Shown here piece by piece: positions 54,691 through 64,000 of a stretch of 64,000 bases of DNA. The notes under the pieces were generated by a model. It was given only the letters and a program-made list of their open reading frames with translations. It had not been told where the DNA came from and made no database searches. Where the stretch lies: NCBI GenBank assembly GCA_963555705.1, contig OY743181.1, forward strand, positions 25,982,513 to 26,046,512, read 5' to 3'. Positions within the stretch are counted from its first letter, which is position 1. The number at the start of each line of letters is the position of its first letter. This stretch comes from Ligustrum vulgare. Its lineage: Eukaryota > Streptophyta > Magnoliopsida > Lamiales > Oleaceae. Both the position numbers and the translations under genes were made by a program.

Positions 54691-55392
54691 AATATGACAT
54701 CTCTATTTCATTTATATTATGTGTATCATATATGTATGTATGTATGTATGTATGTTTACAAGCACTATAATTACAAGTACACAAAGTGTGTATTTGGTAT
54801 TATTTAATTTTTTTTTTGAAATGAATAGTAATTTTTAGGAGAATGAATGTATGAGATTTGGTTGAAAAGTCAAATATTGTGGACTTCACTTTTAATGAGA
54901 ATCAAACAAGGGAAAAATAGTTCTCTGAAAAAATTTCAAACAGAACATGTTTTCCAACTTTTCATTTTCGAAAACAGTTTTCAGAAATAACCAACCTAAC
55001 TCGTTTTTAGAAATTTTGAAAAAATTCAGAGAAAATAAAAAATATTTTCGAAAATGAAAATAAAAAACTGAAACATAAAGAGAACGCAGCCTTATTTTTC
55101 TCTTTCCAATTTTCAGTCACATTCTCCAATAAAATAATATTACATACAAACCCAAAATTCATAATCATTTTTTAATCACACATTCTCTCAAATATTATTT
55201 AAAACCACATTATTTACTAAAAATGGGGGCCAAGATCAGCATGATTATTTTTAAGGCAGATTTCCATGCCAAGAGAGTTATCACATAGGGTAAGAGTTAT
55301 ATAGGACATGAAAGAAAAAGAATCATGCTATAGCATAGTTACATTTCAACATTTGAAGCTAAACTGGTAGAAATTAGTTTAACAACTTCAAA

Positions 55393-56141
55393 CTACCTCA
55401 TTGCCGATGACAACTCTCTCAACGTCAACTATAGTTAACTCTCGCATTCTGATGATTTTATCAATATACATAGTGGTCTCCTCAGCATTGACGGGATTTT
55501 GATTAAAAGACTTTATAGAGTGCTTGATCTTGGATGCATCCGAGTCCTCTACTGGTATATTGCATCACAAAGGAAAAAAATGAGATTACAAAGGAATGCA
55601 AAATGAGGTAGCACTGTAATTATCTCAATGCGATAATAATAAACTAAGTTTAGAAAATAAGGGTACCATGGGGTGATCTCTACAGGTCTAGGGAGTTCTT
55701 TGTTGCATCTTTTTTCATACCGCCTCTTTTTATTCTTTGCCGGAGCAGTGTATCAGCACGACTTTTGAGCCACGAAAGAGGAGCAGAGAGAGGTGAAGAT
55801 GAATGATGTGATTGTTTTGTACATGGAACATTGTGTCCAACCCCATTGTTAACATTTCCATTTTCACCTAAAAAAAACTTCGTTCTGCAACTTGAAAATT
55901 CTCTCTGTGTTTGCTTTTGTCCGTTTGATTGCAAATGAGATTGTTGCATCTCATGTGCAATGGACACACTACAATCTGTAATGGCATCAACGATTCGGCC
56001 AAGTTCTTGGAATATAGCTGCAGGATTGCAGAAATAGATAGCCATAAAATGGTGTGATTCGCCACTTTTCGATATAGCAACAGTATAATACTCTATAGCT
56101 TCTGTATGCCTTCTGGACTGAAAATCTTCATTTCCTAATTT
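55393..56141 (-). pseudogene. TPR co-chaperone-like fragment, 3' exons
   Basis: The exon begins at 56141 after a CTAG acceptor and reads KLGNEDFQSRRHTEAIEYYTVAIS, then MAIYFCNPAAIFQELGRIVDAITDCSVSIAHE. This matches the TPR motif pattern (GNExFQxGRHxEAxExYTxAL ... FCNRAAAYxxLGxxxDAIADCSLAI) of the plant TPR/DnaJ co-chaperone family. After IAHE the similarity stops; the frame stays open to a TAG at about 55680 with sequence I do not know. A further exon-like stretch at about 55393-55554 (MYIDKIIRMRELTIVDVERVV) has an acceptor (ATACCAG) and a donor (GAG-GTAG). It is in the same orientation as the exon at 57000-57069. Likely a truncated gene or a captured fragment; intact function is not supported. 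Confidence 0.6.
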
Positions 56142-56999
56142 CTAGCGGGAATAGAAAAATAAATAATAAATAATCAAAATATGAGTATGAGACTTGAAAA
56201 GCATTCAGGACGATAGGTATTTCCACTGATCAATTTAGCAAAAAAAATAATATTTATCTCTAGAACTTGATTCAAGAAAAAAGAAAATTTTGATCACCAT
56301 TTCAGATGAGAAGTTGGTGCATCTATACTCCTTTTACCCCTTAAATTTGACGAACGCCAACATAGAGAGCTTAAATAAAGGAATTATTCAAAAGAAACCC
56401 ACAAGCAGTAGGTATACAATCAAAATCTAGAAACAATACTTGAGTAATAATATATGATAGACTCTGCATGATTTATAGGAACAAAGAAGCCCATTAAGAG
56501 TTTTGTAATGTCTCCTTTGAAAAAGGGAAATAACGAATATAATAATTTTAGTCTACTTCCAAAAAATCTTTACAAAGATTGTAAGTGATCAAAACAGCTA
56601 CACATGTTCTTGTGCTTAGATAATTACAACAACTATTTTAACAGCATAGAGCATCTCCAAGAGACTTTTTAAAAACAATATGCTCTTAGAGTCTATACTT
56701 TTTGAAATAGAGAGTGCGTTCGACCCATGATTATTGCATTTAATAAGCTCTAGATTTTCAATACTCTATTTCCTAGATTATTCAAATCTTATTTGAAATG
56801 ATTGGTCATTGACATATAAAAAAATATATTAAATAAAAGATGGGGAGAAATCAATAGATGTTTCTTGATAAAAATAACATGAATAGTCAAAATAGAGAGC
56901 ATTGTAAAAAAATTCTCTTTAAATTTAATGCTCTCTATGCTCTTTATAAATAGTCTCTTGGAGATGCTCTAAGAATCGATAATATATAAGTTGACAAAC
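56142..56999 (-). other. Intron of the TPR-like fragment, holding a MITE
   Basis: On the minus strand the donor is AAG-GTTTGTC at 56999 and the acceptor CGCTAG at 56142. It joins LLNLK to KLGNEDF without changing the frame. 858 nt, of which 56650-56969 is a MITE. Confidence 0.65.
56650..56969. mobile_element. MITE with GAGCATCTCCAAGAGAC ends
   Basis: The perfect terminal inverted repeat GAGCATCTCCAAGAGACT starts at 56650 and its complement ends at 56969. TA is found on both sides (56648-56649 and 56970-56971), as in Tc1/mariner-type MITEs. About 320 bp, AT-rich inside, non-coding. Confidence 0.8.
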
Positions 57000-57069
57000 C
57001 TTCAGATTTAATAGCTCACGTACAGTGGCAGCAAAAGGAATTGAGGATTCCTGGTTCATGTCTCTATAC
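57000..57069 (-). pseudogene. TPR co-chaperone-like fragment, upstream exon
   Basis: Between the acceptor TATGTAG and the donor AAG-GTTTGTC the frame is fully open: YRDMNQESSIPFAATVRELLNLK. The xxTVRELLxxK motif precedes the AGNEAFQxGRHxEA TPR repeat in the plant TPR/DnaJ family, and here it does so across the intron. This makes a real gene origin much more likely than chance. Confidence 0.6.
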
Positions 57070-57883
57070 CTACATAGTAAGACATGGGATCCACATAACC
57101 AAATACAATTAAAAGATAAAAATTAATCTGGTTCTTGATGGATAATGATTTCTACTTAGTGCCAATAGAAATCAGTTCCTCTTGTTTTTCAATCAAATCA
57201 AGCTATGTCAAGCCTCCCCAGATGATAGTGGGACTTGGATTGTAGTCGCCACCTCCACAATATCCAGCAAGAACAATCGGAATCACAAAACTCGGCGAGA
57301 ACAACCGAAATCAAAAAACCTAGCTTGAAGTTCACATTTAACAGATGTAAATTGAGAAATGACTTACAGTTTCTTAAGAATGATAAGGTATAATATGCCT
57401 GTGCTGATGATGTTTAAATTCTTTAGCATTTGATATCCAAGGCATCTACATATGTAAAGATGTAATACTGCCAAAAATAGGCATATTTCAGAAAGCAATA
57501 CTAAATCAAAATTTAAAATGCAAAGGAATTTTGTAATAATAAAGGATCGAAAATTTTCCATAAGTAAATTCTTGATGAGATAAAGACCTGTAGGAATGGG
57601 GTAAATATTTACTTCATCTACTGTGGTACTCAACCTAACAAAAGCAAAAAACTGTGAGAATGAGAAACAAAGGATTACTCAAGGACCTGAGAAAAAAAAA
57701 GTGACACTTATTTTTTGTGTAAATTAGACAATAACAAAAAATTCAAAGCAATACTTAGGTATGGAATGGTGGACACTTGATAATACTTTTCACAAGTCAT
57801 AAGGGGTGAATGATTAAGATTAACCCATACAAAAATTGTTCATAGTATGTTAAAATCTTTATCTTTATCTTTATATTCTTTAT
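57070..57883. other. Possible further exons, mostly unassigned
   Basis: At about 57592-57636 on the minus strand, TTTTGTTAG is followed by the open stretch LSTTVDEVNIYPIPT and a CAG-GTCTTT donor, an exon-like arrangement in the same direction as the TPR fragment. The rest, including 57157-57340 with GGTGGCGACTAC-type sequence, is unrecognised. Confidence 0.3.
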
Positions 57884-59051
57884 TCTTTATATTAATAAAA
57901 GTAGAAGTGTAGCTTGCCATAGAAGCTATTGTTTTCCAACCTAAAGTGCACATCCCTTAAATGGTTTTGTTAGTGTGAATGCAAAACGAGATTAATGTGA
58001 ATACAAAATAATCATATGCCAAATGTGAATGCAAAATCTAGATAGATATAAATGCATTTATTGTCTTTTACACACACACACACACACACTAATAGTCTAC
58101 TATTATGGTAAATAATGATTAATATTTTTTAATTATTTTTAATTTTAATTAATTGTGCAAATATTATATGATATAATAGTTTCTTGATCTTCAACGTTGT
58201 TCAATTGTCGTATAAGATTAAACACATATTTTTAATTATTGTATTGGTGTTTTTGAAAGAAAATTGAGAAAAATGTTAAATATGTGATGAGAATGGAGAA
58301 ATTGTTTTTATATTTTTTGCATTTGTGTTGATTATGTATAATCATTAAGTTTTGATGAATGCTTATCGATATTACGGATAGCAAATTTAGTTCATTGTAC
58401 TGGTGTAAATCTATACTATATATGAAAGTAGGATAGTCTGACAGAATTAATTCTTAAATTCTTTATGTTTCAGTATTATAATAAAATGTGTGGTTGAGAA
58501 AAATTTTGGAGAAATATATGTGATTAAAAAGTGGGTTGAAAAAATGTGTTACTTATAAATAATTTATCGAAAAAGTTATTGAACGAAGGTTAATATTGAA
58601 GAGTTAATACTTTGATTTCTTTTAAGTTAATAATATTAATACAATGATTAATATTTTTTTACCACACTTATTTTTGATAAATTTTTAAAGATTACAGGGT
58701 ATAAAATTTTCGGTACAATTTCGTGATTTCTAACTTTACTCGGTTGTCGTGTCATGATAATTGCGAGATTTTCAAAATTATTATTTTAACTGCTTATTTT
58801 TGTAAATAAAGTTTTATTCATTAAATTCAAATATTTAAATATATAAATTGATGTTTACTATTCAAAGATGTTTTTAATAATTTAAATTAGGTGTATTATT
58901 TTTTAAGGTCTAATAATTATTGAAATAGAAAATTATTTTTTATGCATTTATATATGTGTTGATTATGTATAAGCATTAAAATTTTATAAATACTTATTAA
59001 AATTGATATTGTGGATAACAACTTCCGTGCATCGCACGGGTGAAATATTAG
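57884..59051 (+). mobile_element. Non-autonomous Helitron
   Basis: The 5' end TCTTTATATTAATAAAAGTAG is typical of plant Helitrons. The 3' end is the hairpin CCGTGCATCGCACGG (59025-59039), then about eight bases and TTAG followed by T, where CTAG would be usual. About 1.17 kb, AT-rich, with no coding sequence. It shares its terminus with the Helitrons at 15856 and 32335 but is on the opposite strand. The preceding TCTTTATC repeats make the exact 5' base uncertain. Confidence 0.7.
58070..58089 (+). repeat. (CA)n microsatellite
   Basis: Ten CA units inside the Helitron. Confidence 0.9.
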
Positions 59052-61119
59052 TGTTTATTAAAGATGCTTTTTTTTGGGATAAAAATAGAATGAAACGAAA
59101 ATATTTTTATTTGCAATTTTTCCTTCCCTTATGTCCTGATGTTTTATCGGACTTCACCTTTACGAGATTATTTTTCAAATCTAAAATCTGAAAAAGCTAA
59201 AGTATTATAATTTGAATTTTGAACTATTGATATTAACAAAAATATATATTATCAAGTATTGCTCATCTTTTTTAGTAGTTACTCGTTATTCTTTCTTTTT
59301 GTTTCTTCAATTTTATTTATTTATATTTTTTTGGTCATAAAATGACAAAATAAATAAATATGAGAAATTCTTGAATATATGCTTTGGTATGGTACCTATC
59401 TTATTATTTATTTGGTTAATTAACTTTGTCTTGTAAGAATAAAAAGTGATAGGAAAGATAAAAGAAAAATTCTAGAGTACAAAGATGTTGACAAGCAAAT
59501 TGACAAAAAGATGAAGTGGCAAAATCGTGAATGTTGATGTTAAAATTGATGTGATGGGTGAAATAAGGAGATTATACCACACCGGCTATATTTCAACCTT
59601 TCTGTTAAAGTGCATGTACAAGTAGAAAAACTGAAGAAAAAAATGACGCCTTCTTATGCAATAATTCTAGGGAGACATTTTTAAGTGATATTGTGACATG
59701 TCACACATTCATTGGGTGGTGAACTTTTTCACCGCTAATGAATGTGTGACATATTACAATATCACTTAAAATATTCCTTTAAAATGTCTTCTTAGAATTA
59801 CTCTTTTTTATGGGTGTGGATGTTGCTAGTTATCAAGAAAAATCACTGAGATCTGGAGGATGGAATTACACACTCACAAGCACTGAAATAGTAAAAAAAA
59901 TGTATCAAATTTTATTTTTATTGAGTATTGCTAGCTGTACACCCTCCTATAAAATTGTGTTGTTGGAAATGACTTTTGGTGATAAGTTGTTCAAGATTTT
60001 CATAACCAAACTGGGGCTTAAGTTTAAGGTTTTTCCAAATTTTCTCTTTCACACTATCAATTTAATTTAGGAGGTTAGCCAAAAAGGGAGGGGCGAGGGG
60101 GGGGGGGGGGGTAAAAAGAAAAAAAAAATGTTATTCAAGACTAGTTTTCCAACTTAGATGAACAGAATTGTCCAAAATGCAAGGCATCTACAGTTCTCTA
60201 TTGCCTAGATATAGTGGTATTAGTAACTCGAGGAAGAAAAAGAATGATCTGTAATCCTTAGTAACACCTTTGTTCCTCTAGATTTTGGCCAAGGCTGCAA
60301 GTGATAGTGCACATACAAAATTGAGTAATCAAACGTCGAAAAATACTGAAACGATAAACATGAATCAATATTAAATCTAACTAACGAACAAAGTTGAAAG
60401 AAAATTTAAAACAAAAGCAGATACTCCCCTGCCACAGCGCTTTGTTTTCTTTTGGAAATCTACAAAAACTCAAAAAATAAGAAGGGAAACAAAAATTAAT
60501 ATTTTTGAAAGCCAAGAAGAAAACAAAGTGCAGGCATCGAAAATAAAAGAAAACTGAACAAAACTTTCCTCAAGGTAAAGCTTTTCAGCGAACAACGTCG
60601 AGGGAATGCATCCCTACCTTCGATACCTATACCTCAATAGATGAAGAAAATATTCGAAATAGGAATAAGTTTGGTCGAAGGAACTCAGCAAAGCAAACAA
60701 GAAAAATCCTAAAACCCCAAAAAAACCAAAGAAGAAGGGCGTTACGTTAGTCTCTTCAAAATAAATTTCAAAGCAGAAGAAGCCATTATGGGCACAATAC
60801 TTACTTTCCAAAAGGAAAAAAACAAATATTCTTGGATTATGAGTCCCTTATCCCCCTCACCCCCTACACCCAATTCAAAGTCTTTGATTCAGCATAATAT
60901 TAAAGGGTCACAAATCTTAACTATCAATAAATAATAATAGCGTTACTTTGGCAAGCACCTTATACCAAATCAATAATTATAGCCTTAGCATTTCTAACAA
61001 AAGGAAAAAGGGTGAATGATTACGAGTCCCAATAATATGGAAAGAACATATCAAAGTAAACATCATAAATTATTCTTTTCCTTTAATATGGAAAAGAAAT
61101 CAGTTGTAGAACTTATTAT
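59052..61119. other. Intergenic with a foldback element and a G run
   Basis: No recognisable gene. Contains a long inverted repeat at 59660-59801 and a run of 15 G at 60097-60111. The stretch 60200-60840 is more balanced in composition, but its frames (65-86 codons) carry no motif. Confidence 0.45.
59660..59801. repeat. Foldback MITE-like inverted repeat
   Basis: The left arm (AATTCTAGGGAGACATTTTTAAGTGATATTG..., shown here in parts: TTAAGTGATATTGTGACATG and TCACACATTCATT) pairs with the right arm AATGAATGTGTGACATATTA and CAATATCACTTAAAA. The arms are about 65 bases around a short GAACTTTTTC loop, with few mismatches. It would extrude as a long hairpin and give double-stranded RNA if transcribed. 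Confidence 0.85.
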
Positions 61120-61999
61120 GGGTAAATTTAATGAATGGCCACCAAACTTTAACCTAGTTACTACTTAACCACCCTAATTTAAAAGGTATCTCAACACCCA
61201 CTCAACTTTATACCAAGTAGCCCATCAACCACTAAAACCTTAAAAATAACATCTGCTCACATTTTCTCAAACGTGGGACTTAAAATTTTCCAACATGGCC
61301 TTGAAATTATCTAGTCAGCAAACATATGTGCAAAACAATCCTTTAAATTAGAATATCTAAAGAACGGTTCTTTCAATTCTCCCACATCCACAGACTTCCT
61401 TCCTGCACACCACAGCTATGACATGAAATTCTTCCTGCTGATTTTCAAGTAGGTATTGTCAGTTTGTAACTCAAATTTCGAAGGTGAACACCACCGATTC
61501 TTAAGCTTCAGGTATGTACTGTGTGTTTGGATTTTCTTGTTCAAATAAAGTTCAATCATGAAATGTGAGCATTCTTACTTGTTTACAGATGTTATTTTTT
61601 TGTTTTTTGCATTTCATTTTTGGTTTCTAGATATCCCTAATTCAATCAATATAGTTTGGTTCACAACACCCTTAGCTGTTTGTGAAAAATCTTAAACTAG
61701 ATTTTGAAGATTAATTTGCATTGACTTGTTTGGATTCATGTTTCATCGGCTGGTCCAGTATTGGACAATGTAGCATTCTCTGACAAATAAATTCCAAGAG
61801 TTGGCATGAATTGGAAGTTGGTGGATGAAGTTTCATTGTTTACCATAGGTTGTGTGTTCTTTGATCTTCAAGGTTGAAGCTTACTCTGGATTTGTTCATT
61901 TAGAATGGGTGTCTCCACACAATTAGGAAACCAATCATGTAGAAAGGAAATTGTGACTAGCAGTGCAAATCAGTATGTGTTAAAAAATGAATAAATGAC

Positions 62000-63530
62000 T
62001 CAAATTACCGCATCTGGTGCATCTGGCCTATTATGGTATCTTTTGTTGTGCCCTTTAGCTTCACAAATACTACAAGTTATAGATGATGTTCCTGTCTTCT
62101 TCATTTTTGATGTGGCACCGGAATGTGTAATAATGTCCTCTTCTTGTTGCCTCCTCCTCCTCTTCTTCTTTCTTCCCTTTGTAGGCACACACCATTTTGG
62201 GGCTTGGATAGGCAAGGCATCAACTTCAGGCCATAATTTCTTCCCGTTGATTGGCATAACAATATTTTCATACCAGCTCAAATAGGTACCCACCGAGTAG
62301 CATGAATGAACATATTTATGGGGTCATCAAAATGGTCTAATATTGCAGCACAAGCATGCCCACATGGGATACCAGTTAGATCCCACCTTCTACAAGCACA
62401 TGCACGAGCTTGGATATCTACAACATGCTCTCCATCCTTGCTCCGCACATAGGATTGATGACCTCTAGACCAGCCAACCTCAGAACATTTTGAAGCCCCA
62501 TCTACCTATCACTTATGAATGTCCAATCTTTTCTATTGGTGATGCCTATATCCTCACTCAAATGTCTAATGAACCACCGCCAAGTAACAATGTTCTCCTT
62601 CTCCACAATGGCAGTGGCTATTGGGTAGATGCAATCATCTGTATCTAGTGCCATGGAAGCAAACATTTGACCCCCAAATGTACCCCTAAAAAAACATCAA
62701 ATCCAACAACCACATACATCCCGCAACAAACACCCTCTTACATGCTTCAAGACACACATAAAAGCCCTGAAATATGTTTTCATGCAAGGAAATAATGCAA
62801 GTGGATCCAGGATTTGTCCTGAACCACTCCGCAGCGAATGACCTAAGCAAACCAAACTGATGTTCATCCGAACCATGAAGCAAAATACTTGCACATCTCC
62901 TAGCCTTCCAAATTGTTACTTTATTAATGGTCAGTTTCAAATCATCAAACACAGCTTTTTTTATTAGCTTTGGACCCCACCCAAGGTCTACCTTAAATGT
63001 CTCCAAATACCTTTCTGCCATGTATTTAGCAGTGCAATGCTTATTTGATCTATCTCTAAAGAAACTATAGGTATGAGTGTAAGATTTCACTTGAATGCAA
63101 CCCAATTTCTTGTTCAAAGATGCCCATATTCTCCACTTACAATCTTTCTTGCACACAGCCTGAGCCCTATTCTACTCATTTGGCTTCATCTTCAAATTGC
63201 CCCTAGTGACAACCCCATGGTTTCTCACTGGTTTCCAAAACTCTGACATGTTCTTGAATGTCTTCCCAACTTCAGATTGTGGATCAAATAATTCCTTTTC
63301 TGGATCAAAAACGGGATAGATGTTGTTGTTCTCCTCAAATAATGAATAATTAGTATTCAACTCTTCGGATGAAGGGTCCTATCTATTTCTGACCCGAACT
63401 CAACAACTTCTGTCAAACTCAAAATCTCCATCGTTGACCTCGTTATCAGAATCATGTAATTGCAAGTCTGGGACTACCACTTCTTCTTCATCACTAGCAT
63501 TTGCAATAATCCATAAATGGCAAGGAGTGA
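62000..63530 (-). pseudogene. MULE transposase, internally deleted
   Basis: Reading leftward: an acidic N-terminus (SDNEVNDGDFEF), then the MuDR DNA-binding domain (VGKTFKNMSEFWKPVRNHGVV, a TAG stop at about 63168, CKKDCKWRIWASL). A middle region follows with CRRAKRR-like and RTNPGST motifs and the start of the catalytic core (YVCLEACKRVFVAGC). After an indel the core continues as DTDDCIYPIATAIVEKEN and WTFISDR (about 62670-62520). It is then joined to a SWIM zinc finger (CACRRWDLTGIPCGHACAA, about 62425-62360), so the part with the last catalytic Glu is missing. The C-terminus is basic (KKKRRRRQQEED) with a knuckle CSICEAKGHNKRY that has lost its final Cys. It cannot be active. Confidence 0.88.
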
Positions 63531-64000
63531 ACTTGAGGCCTAACTACACAAACAAACTAAAATTTGACATAATGCTAAAGCATTCAAGAAAATCACAAAT
63601 TTGAATCAGACAACTTACATTAAAAATTTGAGCTAAAAAAATAATCAGCATGTTGTCCATTTGAGCATTCAACAAAATCATCAGTGTGTGGTCCAACAAA
63701 ATCAGCATTTGAGCATTAAACAAATTTTTAGGATTCTACAAAATCAACATGCCCACGTGAAGGTTTTTGAAAATACTTTCTTGTGGTCCGACATAGTCTA
63801 CTCCGAAGAAAGAATCTTCAATCACGGGTGAGTGGTTCATATCCAAAAATAATCTACGCAACTGGGGATGAGTAGCTACAATGAGATGGATTATACTTGG
63901 ATGGGTTCTTCCATGGAGGAGATGGAGGAGAAGATAGGGCAGAGAGTTAGATTTCGGGGAAGGAATATAGCAGGCAGGAATATTAAAGGAAGCGAAATTT
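63531..64000 (-). other. MULE 5' region, upstream of the transposase
   Basis: Non-coding as far as I can see. On the minus strand it starts with C/T-rich sequence (63900-63960, TCTTCTCCTCCATCTCC) like a plant 5' leader. A possible donor AATGTAAG at about 63621 suggests an intron before the coding part. Confidence 0.4.

Larger units (their letters stand above)
48039..55231 (+). mobile_element. PIF/Harbinger transposon relic, multiply interrupted
   Basis: Contains in order, on the plus strand, a Myb/SANT-like gene (49684-50635) and a DDE transposase gene (52637-54690), the two-gene layout of PIF/Harbinger elements. A perfect 12-bp inverted repeat, TTGGCCCCCATT at 48037-48048 and AATGGGGGCCAA at 55222-55233, may be the terminal repeat, but I see no 3-bp TWA duplication outside it. 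A competing right end is GAACGCAGCC-TTA at about 55086-55098. A solo LTR (50771-52499) and a MITE (53704-54381) are nested inside. Both genes carry stops, so it is dead. Confidence 0.65.
61120..64000 (-). mobile_element. MULE (Mutator-like) transposon, right end outside the window
   Basis: From GGGTAAATTTAATGAATGGCC at 61120 the sequence resembles the terminal repeats of plant MULEs (GAATGGCCACCAAACTTT and a series of ...CCACC... motifs to about 61250). The transposase gene follows on the minus strand (63530-62000). No matching end occurs before 64000, so the element runs off the window. The 9-bp TSD would be ACTTATTAT-like at 61111-61119, to be confirmed on the other side. Confidence 0.65.

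Noticed and set aside
60150..60260. AGTAACTCGAGGAAG resembling the Helitron motif VI coding at 46730
   Set aside because: Neighbouring codons on either strand do not give the helicase motif; the match is too short.

Overview
The window reads as nuclear DNA of a flowering plant, most likely a eudicot. It is AT-rich, has almost no intact long reading frames, and is packed with plant-type transposable elements: Ty3/gypsy (Tat-, Athila- and Tekay-like), a Ty1/copia relic, CACTA, hAT, Stowaway, PIF/Harbinger, MULE and Helitron. I see no rRNA, tRNA, CRISPR array or bacterial-style operon. The only host-gene-like sequence is a two-exon fragment of a TPR/DnaJ-type co-chaperone gene near 55.4-57.1 kb on the minus strand. 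All calls come from reading the sequence by eye: TSDs, terminal repeats, PBS/PPT motifs and conserved peptide motifs. No database search was run.

Layout. 1-1.9 kb: leader, degraded PBS and LTR of a minus-strand copia-like relic; 1.9-7.5 kb anonymous decayed DNA. 7538-10294: non-autonomous CACTA element (TSD CCA). 10489-11165: hAT-type MITE (TSD GCTGAAAA). 12.4-15.5 kb: a ~127-bp MITE split by a 3-kb Tekay-like solo LTR. 15.86-18 kb: minus-strand Helitron with decayed N-terminal and Pif1-helicase coding, itself holding a 650-bp hAT MITE, followed by a 572-bp tandem duplication. 20024-31069: complete Tat-lineage LTR element (TSD CATTT) on the minus strand, with gag-protease, a pol gene that has lost most of RT and RNase H, a 41-bp minisatellite in its leader, and, on the opposite strand between pol and the 3' LTR, an intron-containing gene with its own TATA-like box.

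32.3-33.9 kb: small Helitron. 34006-35415: solo LTR (TSD GATTG) of an Athila-like family. 36434-43483: a complete non-autonomous member of that family (TSD TACTA), lodged in the first bases of a Stowaway MITE that sits in one unit of an older tandem duplication. 44.6-45.5 kb: hAT MITE. 46.7-47.9 kb: Helitron scrap, 237-bp tandem duplication and part of another MITE. 48.0-55.2 kb: PIF/Harbinger relic with a Myb/SANT gene and a DDE transposase gene, interrupted by a third solo LTR of the Athila-like family (50771-52499, TSD AGTAT) and by a hAT MITE (53704-54381). 57.9-59.05 kb: Helitron. 61.1 kb to the window end: MULE with a decayed transposase.

The observations I rate highest are the spliced antisense gene of the Tat element bracketed by two copies of its polypurine-tract sequence; twelve copies of the 8-bp palindrome GCGATCGC confined to the Athila-like family; its 279-codon open frame in an otherwise non-coding element; and the nested insertions, whose order can be read directly from target-site duplications.
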